Origin: Halomonas sp. KG2
GTDB taxonomy: Bacteria; Pseudomonadota; Gammaproteobacteria; Pseudomonadales; Halomonadaceae
Assembly: GCA_030440445.1 (NCBI GenBank)
Contig: CP098529.1
Coordinates: forward strand, 34,094-98,093
Length of the DNA: 64,000 nt
Direction: 5' to 3'
Shown: in pieces, positions 27,110 through 36,179 of the stretch
Layout: each line of letters starts with the position of its first letter
Position numbering within the stretch: the first letter of the stretch is position 1
Made by a program: the position numbers and the translations under genes
The notes under the pieces: model-generated
What the model was told of the DNA's origin: nothing
Database searches by the model: none
Seen by the model: only the letters and a program-made list of their open reading frames with translations

Positions 27110-28546
27110 TTAAACCACATTGACCACCACAGTTTCAGGCACGCGATTGTCAATCCTGCGCAGTACCCATGATAAGCGCGCGCACAAAACAATCGCCAGA
27201 AAACACTGGCTCAACAGATAGGCGTACCACCATCCTGCCGCGCCCATACGCGGGACCAGGATGTCCGTAAATGCCAGGACATAACCAAAAGGAAGCCACA
27301 CCAACCAAGAGACGACCAAGTAAATCAGCATGACCGCAACGCCATCGTCCAAACCGCGCAACAAAAATGCGGCAACAGTGGTCGTCGTCAGGATCATCAG
27401 GAGCCAGGGAAGCAACTGCGCCAGTTGCCGCGCCAGCGGCAATAACGCCGCGTCGGGGTCATACAGTTGCAGGATAGGTTCCGGGTAGAAGCCGAGAAGC
27501 AATGCCGGCATCAACATTAATAACAGGCTGACAATCAAACATTTGGCCGCCATGGCAATTAACCCGCGTGAATCCATACTGCCACTGGACCGCGCGATCA
27601 GAATAGATGCGGCCATAGCCATACCGCCGGTTCCCACCAGCGCTATTCCCAAGATATTGAACGCCAAAGAATGTGCCCCGATGCTTTGCACACCCAATGA
27701 AGAAATGGAAACGCCCATGATACTCAGAATAAATAAATCGGAAACGAAATTGAATGCAACGGGAAGGCCTGATTTTGTAAAAAACAGCAGCTTGCGAGCA
27801 GAGCAGTCTTCTAGCCCCACTGGGGTTTTCCAGATCAAACGTATCTCGTGCTGCCATAGGCTGAACACCAATAGAATCACATTGATTGTTGAATAGTAAG
27901 CGACACTCGACAGTGCAAACCCGACGACTCCCATTTGCGGGAACCCAAAATGTCCCAGTACGATGGCGTAGATCACCAGTGTTTTTACCCCAAGCCCAGC
28001 CAGCACCGACGCGGTTACTAGCAAGGGGTAACTGAAAGCCTCAGCAAAGTTGCGACCCAGCAGGAAGAGCACATTTCCCAAAATGAACAAGGGTACGAAA
28101 TAGAGATAAGTCCTGACCCCATCCGCAAGATCAGGTGTCACGCCAGATATGATCATGGCGCTTTCGCTAAACACGACAATGAGCGCGCCGAAAACCAGCG
28201 AAATTCCCACAGACACGACGATCGCCTGGCACAGAAACGGCATGATGCTGGCAGTGGCCCCCACTCCTTTCATTCTGCTCACCGCCGGCACGACCGCGTA
28301 TACTAAACCGCTAACAAATGCCGTAGGCAAAGCCTCGATCAGTGTCCCGACTGAAATAATGCCAAGCATTTGCATACCGCTACGGCTTGCCATCATGGTT
28401 TCAACGAAACTATTGGCCATCTGCAACAGCATCGATAACACTATCGGCCCCGCCAAAAGCATCAGAGGCACAAACACTTTTTCCGAATACCGAACACTGC
28501 TGCTAAGTGGCGCTTCCTCGCCTAACATCTGTGTTTGACTTGTCAT
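27110..28546 (-). CDS. MATE-family efflux transporter
   Basis: The 478-aa protein has about 12 hydrophobic segments in the two-bundle MATE layout. Landmarks are LAGPIVLSMLLQMANSFVET in the first helix pair and GTGGMAMAASILIARSSG in the second half. MATE proteins are proton- or sodium-driven multidrug/metabolite exporters. As the first gene of the iron-linked leftward operon, it is the best candidate in the window for secreting the free siderophore, together with the MFS protein of the other operon. The ribosome site before the ATG is weak. Substrate is inferred only from context. Confidence 0.87.
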   Translation of the reverse strand: MTSQTQMLGEEAPLSSSVRYSEKVFVPLMLLAGPIVLSMLLQMANSFVETMMASRSGMQMLGIISVGTLIEALPTAFVSGLVYAVVPAVSRMKGVGATASIMPFLCQAIVVSVGISLVFGALIVVFSESAMIISGVTPDLADGVRTYLYFVPLFILGNVLFLLGRNFAEAFSYPLLVTASVLAGLGVKTLVIYAIVLGHFGFPQMGVVGFALSSVAYYSTINVILLVFSLWQHEIRLIWKTPVGLEDCSARKLLFFTKSGLPVAFNFVSDLFILSIMGVSISSLGVQSIGAHSLAFNILGIALVGTGGMAMAASILIARSSGSMDSRGLIAMAAKCLIVSLLLMLMPALLLGFYPEPILQLYDPDAALLPLARQLAQLLPWLLMILTTTTVAAFLLRGLDDGVAVMLIYLVVSWLVWLPFGYVLAFTDILVPRMGAAGWWYAYLLSQCFLAIVLCARLSWVLRRIDNRVPETVVVNVV

Positions 28547-28632
28547 GAGGCTTCAACCCGTAAGACCTAAAGCATTGCGCCCATATCATAAGTAGATTGT
28601 ATAAAACCTCTACAAACTATAAGACCTGCTTG

Positions 28633-28667
28633 ATGATAATGATAATCTACATGCGAACTATTATCAT
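28633..28667. promoter_or_regulatory. Fur-box-like operator in the bidirectional promoter
   Basis: The sequence from 28635 reads GATAATGATAATCTACATG and matches 15 of 19 positions of the Fur consensus GATAATGATAATCATTATC, including the first 13 in a row. ATGATAAT (28633-28640) and ATTATCAT (28660-28667) form a longer inverted repeat around it. The site lies between the divergent MATE and NRPS starts in a 279-bp AT-rich gap, so one Fur dimer array could repress both operons when iron is plentiful. Confidence 0.75.
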
Positions 28668-28825
28668 ATAGTATACTATTAAAAGTGTAAATGATATAAT
28701 TCTTGTTGTTATCGCCCGCCCCGAACAAATTGCGAGCTGCATTTTTTGCTTGCAAAGAATTTCATTTATCCTGACTACGGCATGTCTGTGATCAGTCAAT
28801 CATGCTATCTTCCGGAGAGTCGTAT

Positions 28826-31800
28826 ATGCCTTCAATCGAACCGGCAAAAACTTCCGTAAAGAAAACGTTTATACCATCAGACTTACAAAAAGCATTGCTA
28901 AACAGCTCGTTATTGCAGACAGATAACCAGCTCTACGTCGAACAACTCCATTTATCCGTCGACGGAAAATTCGATCTGGATGCATTCGAGCAAACTTGGC
29001 AGTGGTTGATCCAAAGGCATTCCGCCCTGCGCTCAGCCTTTGTTTGGGAAAACCAGTCGGATATCTGGCAAGTAGTTCTTAATCAAGCAAACTTGCGCAT
29101 TGAACGTATACCGTTGGCTCCCGGCACAAAGGCACACGCTGACAAACAACTGCAACAGTTCATCGAAGAAGATGGGCAAAAGGGTTTTAAACTAGACGCA
29201 GCGCCACTGGCCCGCGTAACAGTGCTTGAAGAAAATCCGCAACGGCGCCATATTGTCATCACCATGCATCATGCGATCATGGATGGCTGGTCTTTTACCT
29301 TGCTGACTGAAGAAATGGCCTTTGGATACTTGGCATATATTGAGGGCAAGGAACCTGAGCTTCCAGTTCCGGCAGGTTTTGAGGTATACATTGACTGGAT
29401 CCGGCAACAGGACTTCACAAGTGCAAAGCAGTTTTGGACACAGGCCCTGAGTAAGATCGACAGCGGCACAATCTTCCCCCGTTCGCTCGCGGCAGGCAAG
29501 CGTCAGGACGAGCGCTACCGTTTCCTCACTGACACTTTCAGTCAGGCAGAAAGTGTGCGCTTGCAATCCTTCTGCAAATCGGCGCATATCACAGGCAATA
29601 TTCTTGTCAGTGCTGCATGGCTGATCCTTCTACATGTCTATTGCGCTCGTTCAAACGTGACTTTCGGCAGCGCTTACTCCATACGTCCATTAGATCTGCC
29701 CGGCAGCCAGAGTATTGTGGGGCCGCTGATCAATACAATCCCGATCAACGCAACCATAAACAGAGACACACCATTACAGGCATTTTTGCTGTCGCTAAGC
29801 AGCGACATGGTTGACTACCAGGTGCATTCGGCTTTACCGCTGACAAGCATCCTGGAGCACTTACCAGATCATGTCACCAGCGGCAGCGACAACCCGCTAT
29901 TTGAATCATTACTTATTTCAGACAGCTTCGTCCACACCAGTGGAAACGACACCTCGGACGAAAGCGTCATGCACGTCACCAATCACGAAACGCCCGAACG
30001 GGTCGCCTATCCAGCCGTCGCCAAGTGTGATCTGCAACACATCCGGCTCTCCTATCATGTCGATCGACTGCAGCCTGGCATTGCACAGGACATGGTGCAT
30101 TACCTGAAGAATCTGCTTCTATATATGGCTGACAAACCAGAAACAACGATTATGCAGGCAATCGACCACCTCAGCAGGCTTCACCCCACACCGGCCGGCC
30201 CCACCAACCAGGGTCGGGATACTCTATGTCAGCGAATACATCATAATGCGCTCCATTCACCCAACATAGTTGCTATCCGCGACACGCACAGCGAGATTAC
30301 CTATGCCGAATTGTCGCAACATATTCGGACCATGGCAAAAAATCTGCGTGCGCAGCCCAGCCATATTATAGGCGTTGCCTTACCGCGCGACGCGAGGGGG
30401 TTAAGCAGCATGCTCGCCATCTTGGAATGCGGCGCATGCTATTTACCTCTGGATACGTCCTATCCTCCGGAACGATTGCGTTTTATCATTGAGGATGCGG
30501 CCCCTTCAACAATTATCGTCAACGACACTCAAACACTGCATGCTTTGCAGTTGACGTCACCTGTCAGGACAGTTACTTACGACGCGCTACACGCACAATC
30601 TGCGGACATCCAGCTACCAAACACTGATCCAGCGCAACAGATTCCCGAAGACGAACCAGCTTACATTATCTATACGTCCGGCTCCACGGGCCAGCCCAAA
30701 GGATCAATCAACACCTATCGCAGCGTACATGCCATCATGAATCTTTGTGACCGGCTCATGGATGTCCCTGGGCAGCGAGTATTGCAGTTTGCGCCGCTTA
30801 ACTTCGATGTATCGCTACTTGAATCCGCCCTGGCTATCGCTGCCGGTAGTACACTAGAGATATTGCCGGACACGATGAAGACATCCGTTGACTTGGTACA
30901 ACACTTTATCAAAGAGCATGCGATCAGTTGCGCCTGCCTACCCCCGGTTATGGCCGCAACGCTAACCCTCGACGTAGTCCCAACACTGCGCACACTTATG
31001 ACTGTCGGTGAACCCTGCCCCCCTCTGGTCGCCAGAATGTGGGGGGAAACACGACGTTTTTTCAACCTGTACGGACCGACTGAAGCGGCTATTATCACGC
31101 TGTTCAATGCCGTTCATGAAACTGGTCACAACACGGCTATCGGCATGCCTGTAGACAACGTCGACATTGCCCTGCGTGACCATGATGGGCTGGTGGTGCC
31201 TCGTGGTGTGTCTGGTGAGCTGTGGCTGCACGGCGCCAGTGTGGGAGGCGGTTACCTGAATCGGCCCGATACAAATGACCGTGCTTACCGATATGGCGGT
31301 TATATGACAGGAGACAACTGCTACATCGACACCAACCAATTAGTTCATTTCATCGGACGCTACGACCAGCAGATACAGGTCCGCGGTTACCGCGTCGAGC
31401 TGGGCGAAATCGAACACACTCTTTGCCAAGTATTAAAGGCACGAGAAGCCATAGTGCTCACCAGCAATGACCAAGTTTTTGGCATTTCACTACATGCCTT
31501 TATCCGTGGACTCACTGCTTCGCAACAAAGCAACACCCAACTACGGTCTATGCTAAAGAAACATCTACCTGAACATATGTTGCCTTCGAGCATTCAGTTT
31601 ATTACAGAATGGCCCTTGAACCGGAATCTGAAGATTGATCGTGCGACGCTGCAGAAGAAGATCACCAACACGGCTCAAAAAGTTGCCTTCGAACCATGCA
31701 CAACCGCAACAGAACAGGTATTGGCAAAACTGTATTCAGAGCAGTTCAAAATATCGGTTGCGGATATTGGTCGCCATTTCGACTTTTTCGCCAATCGCGG

Positions 31801-31975
31801 ACAGTCGCTACTTGCCGCTGCAGCGGCGCTCAAGCTTCGAAAAACACTGGCTTGCCCTGAGATTCCGCTCGATATCATTTACCAATTTCCACGTCTCGGA
31901 GAATTGGCCTATTATCTGGATGGCGCTCAAAACGATACATTGTCAAAGAAAACTGTTGGACACAATCATGCTTGA
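28826..31975 (+). CDS. Single-module NRPS, C-A-T
   Basis: The protein is about 1,049 aa. I chose ATG 28826 because GGAGAG lies 7 bases before it; the frame opens at 28802. Domains are: condensation (residues about 15-440, active motif MHHAIMDGW near 150), adenylation (about 460-940, with IIYTSGSTGQPKGS, FFNLYGPTEAAI, YMTGDN and VRGYRVELGEIE, ending with Lys in NRNLKIDR) and a carrier domain (about 960-1030). By-eye alignment to GrsA gives specificity residues D-V-L-C-M-V-L-I-I-K, which I cannot match to a known substrate. The carrier motif is unusual, ANRGQSLLA in place of LGGHSL, but keeps the Ser. The gene overlaps the thioesterase gene by 8 bp (ATGCTTGA). It presumably adds one residue in trans to the large NRPS-PKS line. 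Confidence 0.9.
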   Translation: MPSIEPAKTSVKKTFIPSDLQKALLNSSLLQTDNQLYVEQLHLSVDGKFDLDAFEQTWQWLIQRHSALRSAFVWENQSDIWQVVLNQANLRIERIPLAPGTKAHADKQLQQFIEEDGQKGFKLDAAPLARVTVLEENPQRRHIVITMHHAIMDGWSFTLLTEEMAFGYLAYIEGKEPELPVPAGFEVYIDWIRQQDFTSAKQFWTQALSKIDSGTIFPRSLAAGKRQDERYRFLTDTFSQAESVRLQSFCKSAHITGNILVSAAWLILLHVYCARSNVTFGSAYSIRPLDLPGSQSIVGPLINTIPINATINRDTPLQAFLLSLSSDMVDYQVHSALPLTSILEHLPDHVTSGSDNPLFESLLISDSFVHTSGNDTSDESVMHVTNHETPERVAYPAVAKCDLQHIRLSYHVDRLQPGIAQDMVHYLKNLLLYMADKPETTIMQAIDHLSRLHPTPAGPTNQGRDTLCQRIHHNALHSPNIVAIRDTHSEITYAELSQHIRTMAKNLRAQPSHIIGVALPRDARGLSSMLAILECGACYLPLDTSYPPERLRFIIEDAAPSTIIVNDTQTLHALQLTSPVRTVTYDALHAQSADIQLPNTDPAQQIPEDEPAYIIYTSGSTGQPKGSINTYRSVHAIMNLCDRLMDVPGQRVLQFAPLNFDVSLLESALAIAAGSTLEILPDTMKTSVDLVQHFIKEHAISCACLPPVMAATLTLDVVPTLRTLMTVGEPCPPLVARMWGETRRFFNLYGPTEAAIITLFNAVHETGHNTAIGMPVDNVDIALRDHDGLVVPRGVSGELWLHGASVGGGYLNRPDTNDRAYRYGGYMTGDNCYIDTNQLVHFIGRYDQQIQVRGYRVELGEIEHTLCQVLKAREAIVLTSNDQVFGISLHAFIRGLTASQQSNTQLRSMLKKHLPEHMLPSSIQFITEWPLNRNLKIDRATLQKKITNTAQKVAFEPCTTATEQVLAKLYSEQFKISVADIGRHFDFFANRGQSLLAAAAALKLRKTLACPEIPLDIIYQFPRLGELAYYLDGAQNDTLSKKTVGHNHA

Positions 31976-33674
31976 TTCCCCTCAATCCGTTGTCAATCTA
32001 TTTCCCCTGGCTAATTACGATCAAACCGCAGAATGCTGCATATATTGCCTTCCTTCTGCGGGTTCCAGCGCATCCATGTATGCAGCGTGGAGCCAGGCAG
32101 TGCCTAATTGGCTGACGGTCAAGGCGGTCGAATACCCAGGCCGCGGCACCCGAATAAACGAACCACTCACCCACAGCCCTAATCAGATTGTTGATGATAT
32201 CACTACCGCCATCGTCGCAGACACCAGGCCGTTCATCCTGTTTGGACATAGCTTAGGCGCAGCTATCGCATGGTGCATCGTTGCTCGCCTGAAAGCACTT
32301 GGTCAGCTGGATCGACTTATATTGCTTGTCATAAGCGGACGTCCCCCGCCAGAGCATGTAGAACGGGATAGTAAGCGCCATGAACTTCCTCGCGAGCAAT
32401 TCATTGATGAAGTCACGAAATACAGTGGTCTGCCAGACGACATTCGGCAAAATACGGAAATCATGGATTTCTTTTTGCCTATCATACGCAACGACTTCCA
32501 TATGAACGATGTGTTGTCGCAAGAAACTCCTGACCCAATCGATATTCCGCTGCTGGTCTTTAGCGGCGCGGACGACGACGACACCAATATGCCTATGGCG
32601 ATGCAAAATTGGGAAAAGTACAGCACCCGATGGGCAGGTCACACCCGCTATCCCGGAGGTCACTTCTTCCTGCGCGAAACGGATGTCATGAAGGACATGT
32701 TGAGCCGTATTTGCGAACATATAGATCTGCGAGAACGTAGTGAAATAACGGGTAGTGATACCGCAAGCACCATCGCTCAAAAACACTACCACACGGCGAA
32801 AGGGCTACGCGTCAGCTACCGTATTGAAGGGCTGGCCCATGGATTCCCGGTGCTAATGCTACACGGTGGAGTAGGTGCCTACCCGTTGTCCAAACCACTA
32901 AAGGAAATTGCAGCCAGCTTTAGTATTGCGCTAATTACTATCAATAGGCCCGGTTTCAATGGCTCAGATCTTGATCCTGAGATCAAACGACTGGAGACAT
33001 TCGCAGATATAGTGCAGCCGCTGCTACTGCAGGAAAAGATAGTTAAATTTGGCGTGATCGGACTGTGTGCAGGCGCGCCTTTTGCCCATGCATTGGCAAA
33101 TCGGTACCAAGACCGCATTGCAGGAGTCTGGATATTAAGTGGCATTCCCGATATTAATCTTCTCGAACAACATGGCCTGGAGATTGAAGAGCCCTTGAAG
33201 CAAAACCGAGATATCTCTCAAAACACACCAGAGGCCGAGTTGGGAACCCTGATCACACAAGGCATTCGTGAATTCCAACAGACCGTAGACCAAACTTCCT
33301 TAGACCCTAGTGCACCACCTGCCTGGGATGCCCGATATCATGCAAGCGGGATTCTGCTGGCTGACTATCTGGACATGCTGCAATGGCAGTTGCAGCAAAA
33401 CTGCCTGCCTATGGCCCGCGAGTGTAAATTAATCTACCAGCCCTGGGGACTTGACCAAACGCAGCTAAATCTACCCATGACCTTCTGGCATGCCAAAGAC
33501 GATTCCGAAGTTCCATTCTCAAGTGTAAAGGCCATGGTAGACCTGCTGCCCAATGCAACACTCATCGTACAGGAACAGGACTCGCACTATCCTTCCGATC
33601 AAACCATGCTGCAACTGTTCGATTCAATTCAGCAGACCACCAATGCTGGTGCTCTGACAAAGGATCCTGCCTGA
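31968..33674 (+). CDS. Type II thioesterase fused to a second alpha/beta hydrolase
   Basis: The 568-aa protein begins at ATG 31968, overlapping the NRPS stop. The longer frame upstream is only the NRPS read out of frame. Residues about 10-245 form a type II (GrsT-like) thioesterase: LPSAGSSASMY, then ILFGHSLGAAIAW with the nucleophilic Ser, and GGHFFLRE with His. Residues about 270-565 form a second alpha/beta hydrolase (YRIEGLAHGFPVLMLHGGVG) whose elbow is IGLCAGAPFAHAL, so Cys (codon 33066-33068) replaces Ser. Candidate acid and base are in AKDDSEVPF and QDSHYPS. The first half probably clears mis-primed carriers. The second may release or cyclise the product. The 3' end overlaps the convergent PPTase gene by 46 bp. 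Confidence 0.87.
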   Translation: MLDSPQSVVNLFPLANYDQTAECCIYCLPSAGSSASMYAAWSQAVPNWLTVKAVEYPGRGTRINEPLTHSPNQIVDDITTAIVADTRPFILFGHSLGAAIAWCIVARLKALGQLDRLILLVISGRPPPEHVERDSKRHELPREQFIDEVTKYSGLPDDIRQNTEIMDFFLPIIRNDFHMNDVLSQETPDPIDIPLLVFSGADDDDTNMPMAMQNWEKYSTRWAGHTRYPGGHFFLRETDVMKDMLSRICEHIDLRERSEITGSDTASTIAQKHYHTAKGLRVSYRIEGLAHGFPVLMLHGGVGAYPLSKPLKEIAASFSIALITINRPGFNGSDLDPEIKRLETFADIVQPLLLQEKIVKFGVIGLCAGAPFAHALANRYQDRIAGVWILSGIPDINLLEQHGLEIEEPLKQNRDISQNTPEAELGTLITQGIREFQQTVDQTSLDPSAPPAWDARYHASGILLADYLDMLQWQLQQNCLPMARECKLIYQPWGLDQTQLNLPMTFWHAKDDSEVPFSSVKAMVDLLPNATLIVQEQDSHYPSDQTMLQLFDSIQQTTNAGALTKDPA

Positions 33675-34417
33675 AAGTAAAAATGAAACAGTGCTTTCGG
33701 CGGTACAGCGCCCGCCAGAGCGATTACCGACGATGGCAACCTTCCAGACACGCCTCTACTGGCCCACTCCAGGCTAGCAGGGGCAAGGTCCAACGTACAC
33801 ACCCGACACCCCGATCCTAGCCCGTTTACCCGGACTATCTTTTGCGAAGTGTCTATTTCGTGCAAATCATCGACCAGGCCCTGCCCCGTAAACTTCAAAT
33901 AGGCTTCCTTGCGAGTCCAATAGCGCAGGAAAACAGTAGCCTTTTCATCTGCTGGCGCGGCTTCCCATATAAGGTATTCCGGACCGGCCAACACCGTATC
34001 TGCCAATTCAACATACGTCTCCAATGGCAAACTCTCGACGTCAACGCCTACACTTGACTTGGCAGCGCCAACAGCAATCGCCAAATGCGCACGACTGTGC
34101 GAAAGAGAAAATTCAGGCGCCTGGTGATGCACCGAAGGATCTAACATAGGTTTGCCCCTCGCTGACACAACAAACTGCAGCTTACTCGGATCGGGCTCTA
34201 GCATTGTCCAGGCTAGAAACATGCGCAATAGGCCATGCGCTATAATGAAGTCACGTCGCAATGTATCGGAACGAAATGCGTGAGCTCGCTGCTTTTCCGA
34301 TGCACACAGTAAATCGTACCAAGGTGCAACAATACGCTCAGGCATCAAAGATTCGGAAGCATACCCAAGTGGATGCGTCAATACAAAATAAGCATCCATC
34401 TCCTTCAAAAATTGCAT
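33629..34417 (-). CDS. Sfp-type 4'-phosphopantetheinyl transferase
   Basis: The 262-aa enzyme attaches the CoA-derived phosphopantetheine arm to the carrier-domain serines of the NRPS/PKS proteins. Motifs are in the expected order: ARGKPML (residues about 85-91), PEFSLSHSRAHLAIAVG, SVGVDVESL with the Mg-binding Asp/Glu pair, and RYWTRKEAYLKFTGQGL with the third Mg ligand and the catalytic Lys. Length is within the Sfp range. It is the last gene of the rightmost minus-strand group, 500 bp after the MFS gene, with an IS30 remnant between. It therefore probably has its own promoter. The start (34417) is not well supported by a ribosome site. Confidence 0.9.
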   Translation of the reverse strand: MQFLKEMDAYFVLTHPLGYASESLMPERIVAPWYDLLCASEKQRAHAFRSDTLRRDFIIAHGLLRMFLAWTMLEPDPSKLQFVVSARGKPMLDPSVHHQAPEFSLSHSRAHLAIAVGAAKSSVGVDVESLPLETYVELADTVLAGPEYLIWEAAPADEKATVFLRYWTRKEAYLKFTGQGLVDDLHEIDTSQKIVRVNGLGSGCRVCTLDLAPASLEWASRGVSGRLPSSVIALAGAVPPKALFHFYFQAGSFVRAPALVVC

Positions 34418-34667
34418 AAATACATACTAGTCGTCTTGCGGTCCCATAGAGTAAAAATAGGCATCTTGAATATGGCGGCTTTTTTTATTGAATTTATCAC
34501 AATGACAACCTAATTTTAATGAAGACTTGTTGCAATTTATATTAATAGCCTGGGCTGCTATATTCTAACCTAAATGTCTCACGTGGTATAAATGAAAGTA
34601 GCTTAAAGTATTAAGGTTTCAGGGGCTTACACCAAAAAAAACCAGCAACAGCTTCCAAAACGATACC

Positions 34668-34818
34668 TGAAAACTCAGCCTGGTTACGGCGTATTTCACG
34701 GGAAACGGGTAGATGGAGCTCGCTCCAAGATCCGGGAAATTTGCCTCGGGTTCATGCCTTGGCCACGGCCCACCAGGAGAGTGACACGTTCTTCAATACT
34801 GAGTTCGACGTAGGACAT
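34668..34818 (-). pseudogene. IS30-family transposase N-terminal fragment
   Basis: The minus strand reads MSYVELSIEERVTLLVGRGQ and GMNPRQISRILERAPST. After a frameshift it continues as SREIRRNQA, the IS30 helix-turn-helix region. The rest of the transposase is absent. It differs from the IS30 remnant at 9204. No other gene is visible in 34418-34917, which is AT-rich and could hold the PPTase promoter. Confidence 0.75.
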
Positions 34819-34917
34819 GGAGCAAGACCATAGCTGAAGAGTCTGGTATTGCACCCAGCTTCTGCGACCAAACTCATTGTTCTGCGAGTCTTCCGCATTT
34901 TTATTAAATGCAATCAA

Positions 34918-36159
34918 TTAAGACTTTGATCGCACAAGTGTAGAACTGCCTCGATAAAAAAAACATCCACTCAACGCAGTCAACAGGCTGGCCCCGATGA
35001 ATGGAAGCGCATCTCCATAGGTCCAAGTGCTTTGCACGCCAACGCTATACAGATAACTGACGACTATCGGACCGATTGCATTTGCCACACTTGCAATAGA
35101 TACCAGAGCACCCTGTATTTCGCCCTGCTCGGAGGGCAGCACCGCATTTGAATAAATGCTGTTGATCGCCGCATTGCTGACAGACCCAAGCGTATATGGA
35201 ATGAGCGCCAGATAGAAGAACCACGGATGAACTGACACAGCAATCAATAACATGCCCGTTCCAAACATTGCATATCCGACAAAACATGACTTTCGATTAC
35301 CCAATTTTTTATAGGCAAAGTCCACGACCACTGTCTGCACCAGAACCATGAGTACACCAATCAAAACCAGAGAGTTAGCAATTTGCTGCTCATTCCAGGA
35401 GAAACGGTATTTAGTAAAGAACGCCCACAAGACCAGCGGTGCCTGAAACGCTAGCAATATGCAGAAGTGGGTCAAAAACAGCCAGGACATACCTGGATAT
35501 TTTCTAAACTTATTGATGGAATTCATTGGGTTGGCTATTTTGAAAGGACGCCGGCTTGCGTCGCTCAGCGGCTCTCGGAATCCAAACAGGATAAAGAAAA
35601 AGCAAAATGCACACATGAGTGCCGCCACCAGAAACGGTACCCTGAGTCCGTAGCCAACGGTTACGCTGCTGATCGCCGGCCCCACAATCATACCCAAACC
35701 AATGGCGCCATACATATAGGCAAAATTGCGAGTTTTGTTGTGCTTCTCACTGATATCGGCAATACTTGCCATAGAAACGACTAGCGATGAGCCAGTGATG
35801 CCGGCAATAACGCGGCCAAGAAACAATACCCAGATACTGTCGGCAATAGCAAAAATCAGGTAGTCAAGGACAAAGATGGCAAAGCAGACCAGTAATACAC
35901 GACGTCGACCAAATCTGTCTGACAAGGACCCCATGATTGGTGCGAAGAGAAACTGCATAAGTCCGTAAGTTCCTACAAGCCAACCAGCAATTTCGGTGTT
36001 GTGTGCAAGGGTGTCACCAGTGATGGATTCAAGCAGGGCCGGAATCAAAGGCGCAATCAATACGACACCAGCCTGATCCATCATCACTGTCAAAAACAGG
36101 CAGAGCAAAATGGTTGCCGTGGATTTGCTAGCTTGAGTGTGAGAAGCTTCGTTGCTCAT
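34918..36159 (-). CDS. MFS transporter (TetA-like drug/siderophore exporter)
   Basis: The 413-aa protein has 12 hydrophobic segments and MFS signatures: the loop 2-3 motif GSLSDRFGRRRVLLV and a GxLaDrfGrr-type pattern, with a helix 5 region GLGMIVGPAISSVT resembling the antiporter motif C. A GGAAG ribosome site precedes the ATG. It lies 20 bp after the PKS gene in the same operon. MFS exporters of this class often secrete the metabolite made by the neighbouring pathway (as EntS does for enterobactin), so it is a second candidate siderophore exporter beside the MATE protein. Confidence 0.88.
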   Translation of the reverse strand: MSNEASHTQASKSTATILLCLFLTVMMDQAGVVLIAPLIPALLESITGDTLAHNTEIAGWLVGTYGLMQFLFAPIMGSLSDRFGRRRVLLVCFAIFVLDYLIFAIADSIWVLFLGRVIAGITGSSLVVSMASIADISEKHNKTRNFAYMYGAIGLGMIVGPAISSVTVGYGLRVPFLVAALMCAFCFFFILFGFREPLSDASRRPFKIANPMNSINKFRKYPGMSWLFLTHFCILLAFQAPLVLWAFFTKYRFSWNEQQIANSLVLIGVLMVLVQTVVVDFAYKKLGNRKSCFVGYAMFGTGMLLIAVSVHPWFFYLALIPYTLGSVSNAAINSIYSNAVLPSEQGEIQGALVSIASVANAIGPIVVSYLYSVGVQSTWTYGDALPFIGASLLTALSGCFFYRGSSTLVRSKS

Positions 36160-36179
36160 TCATTCTTCCAATTGTTGGC

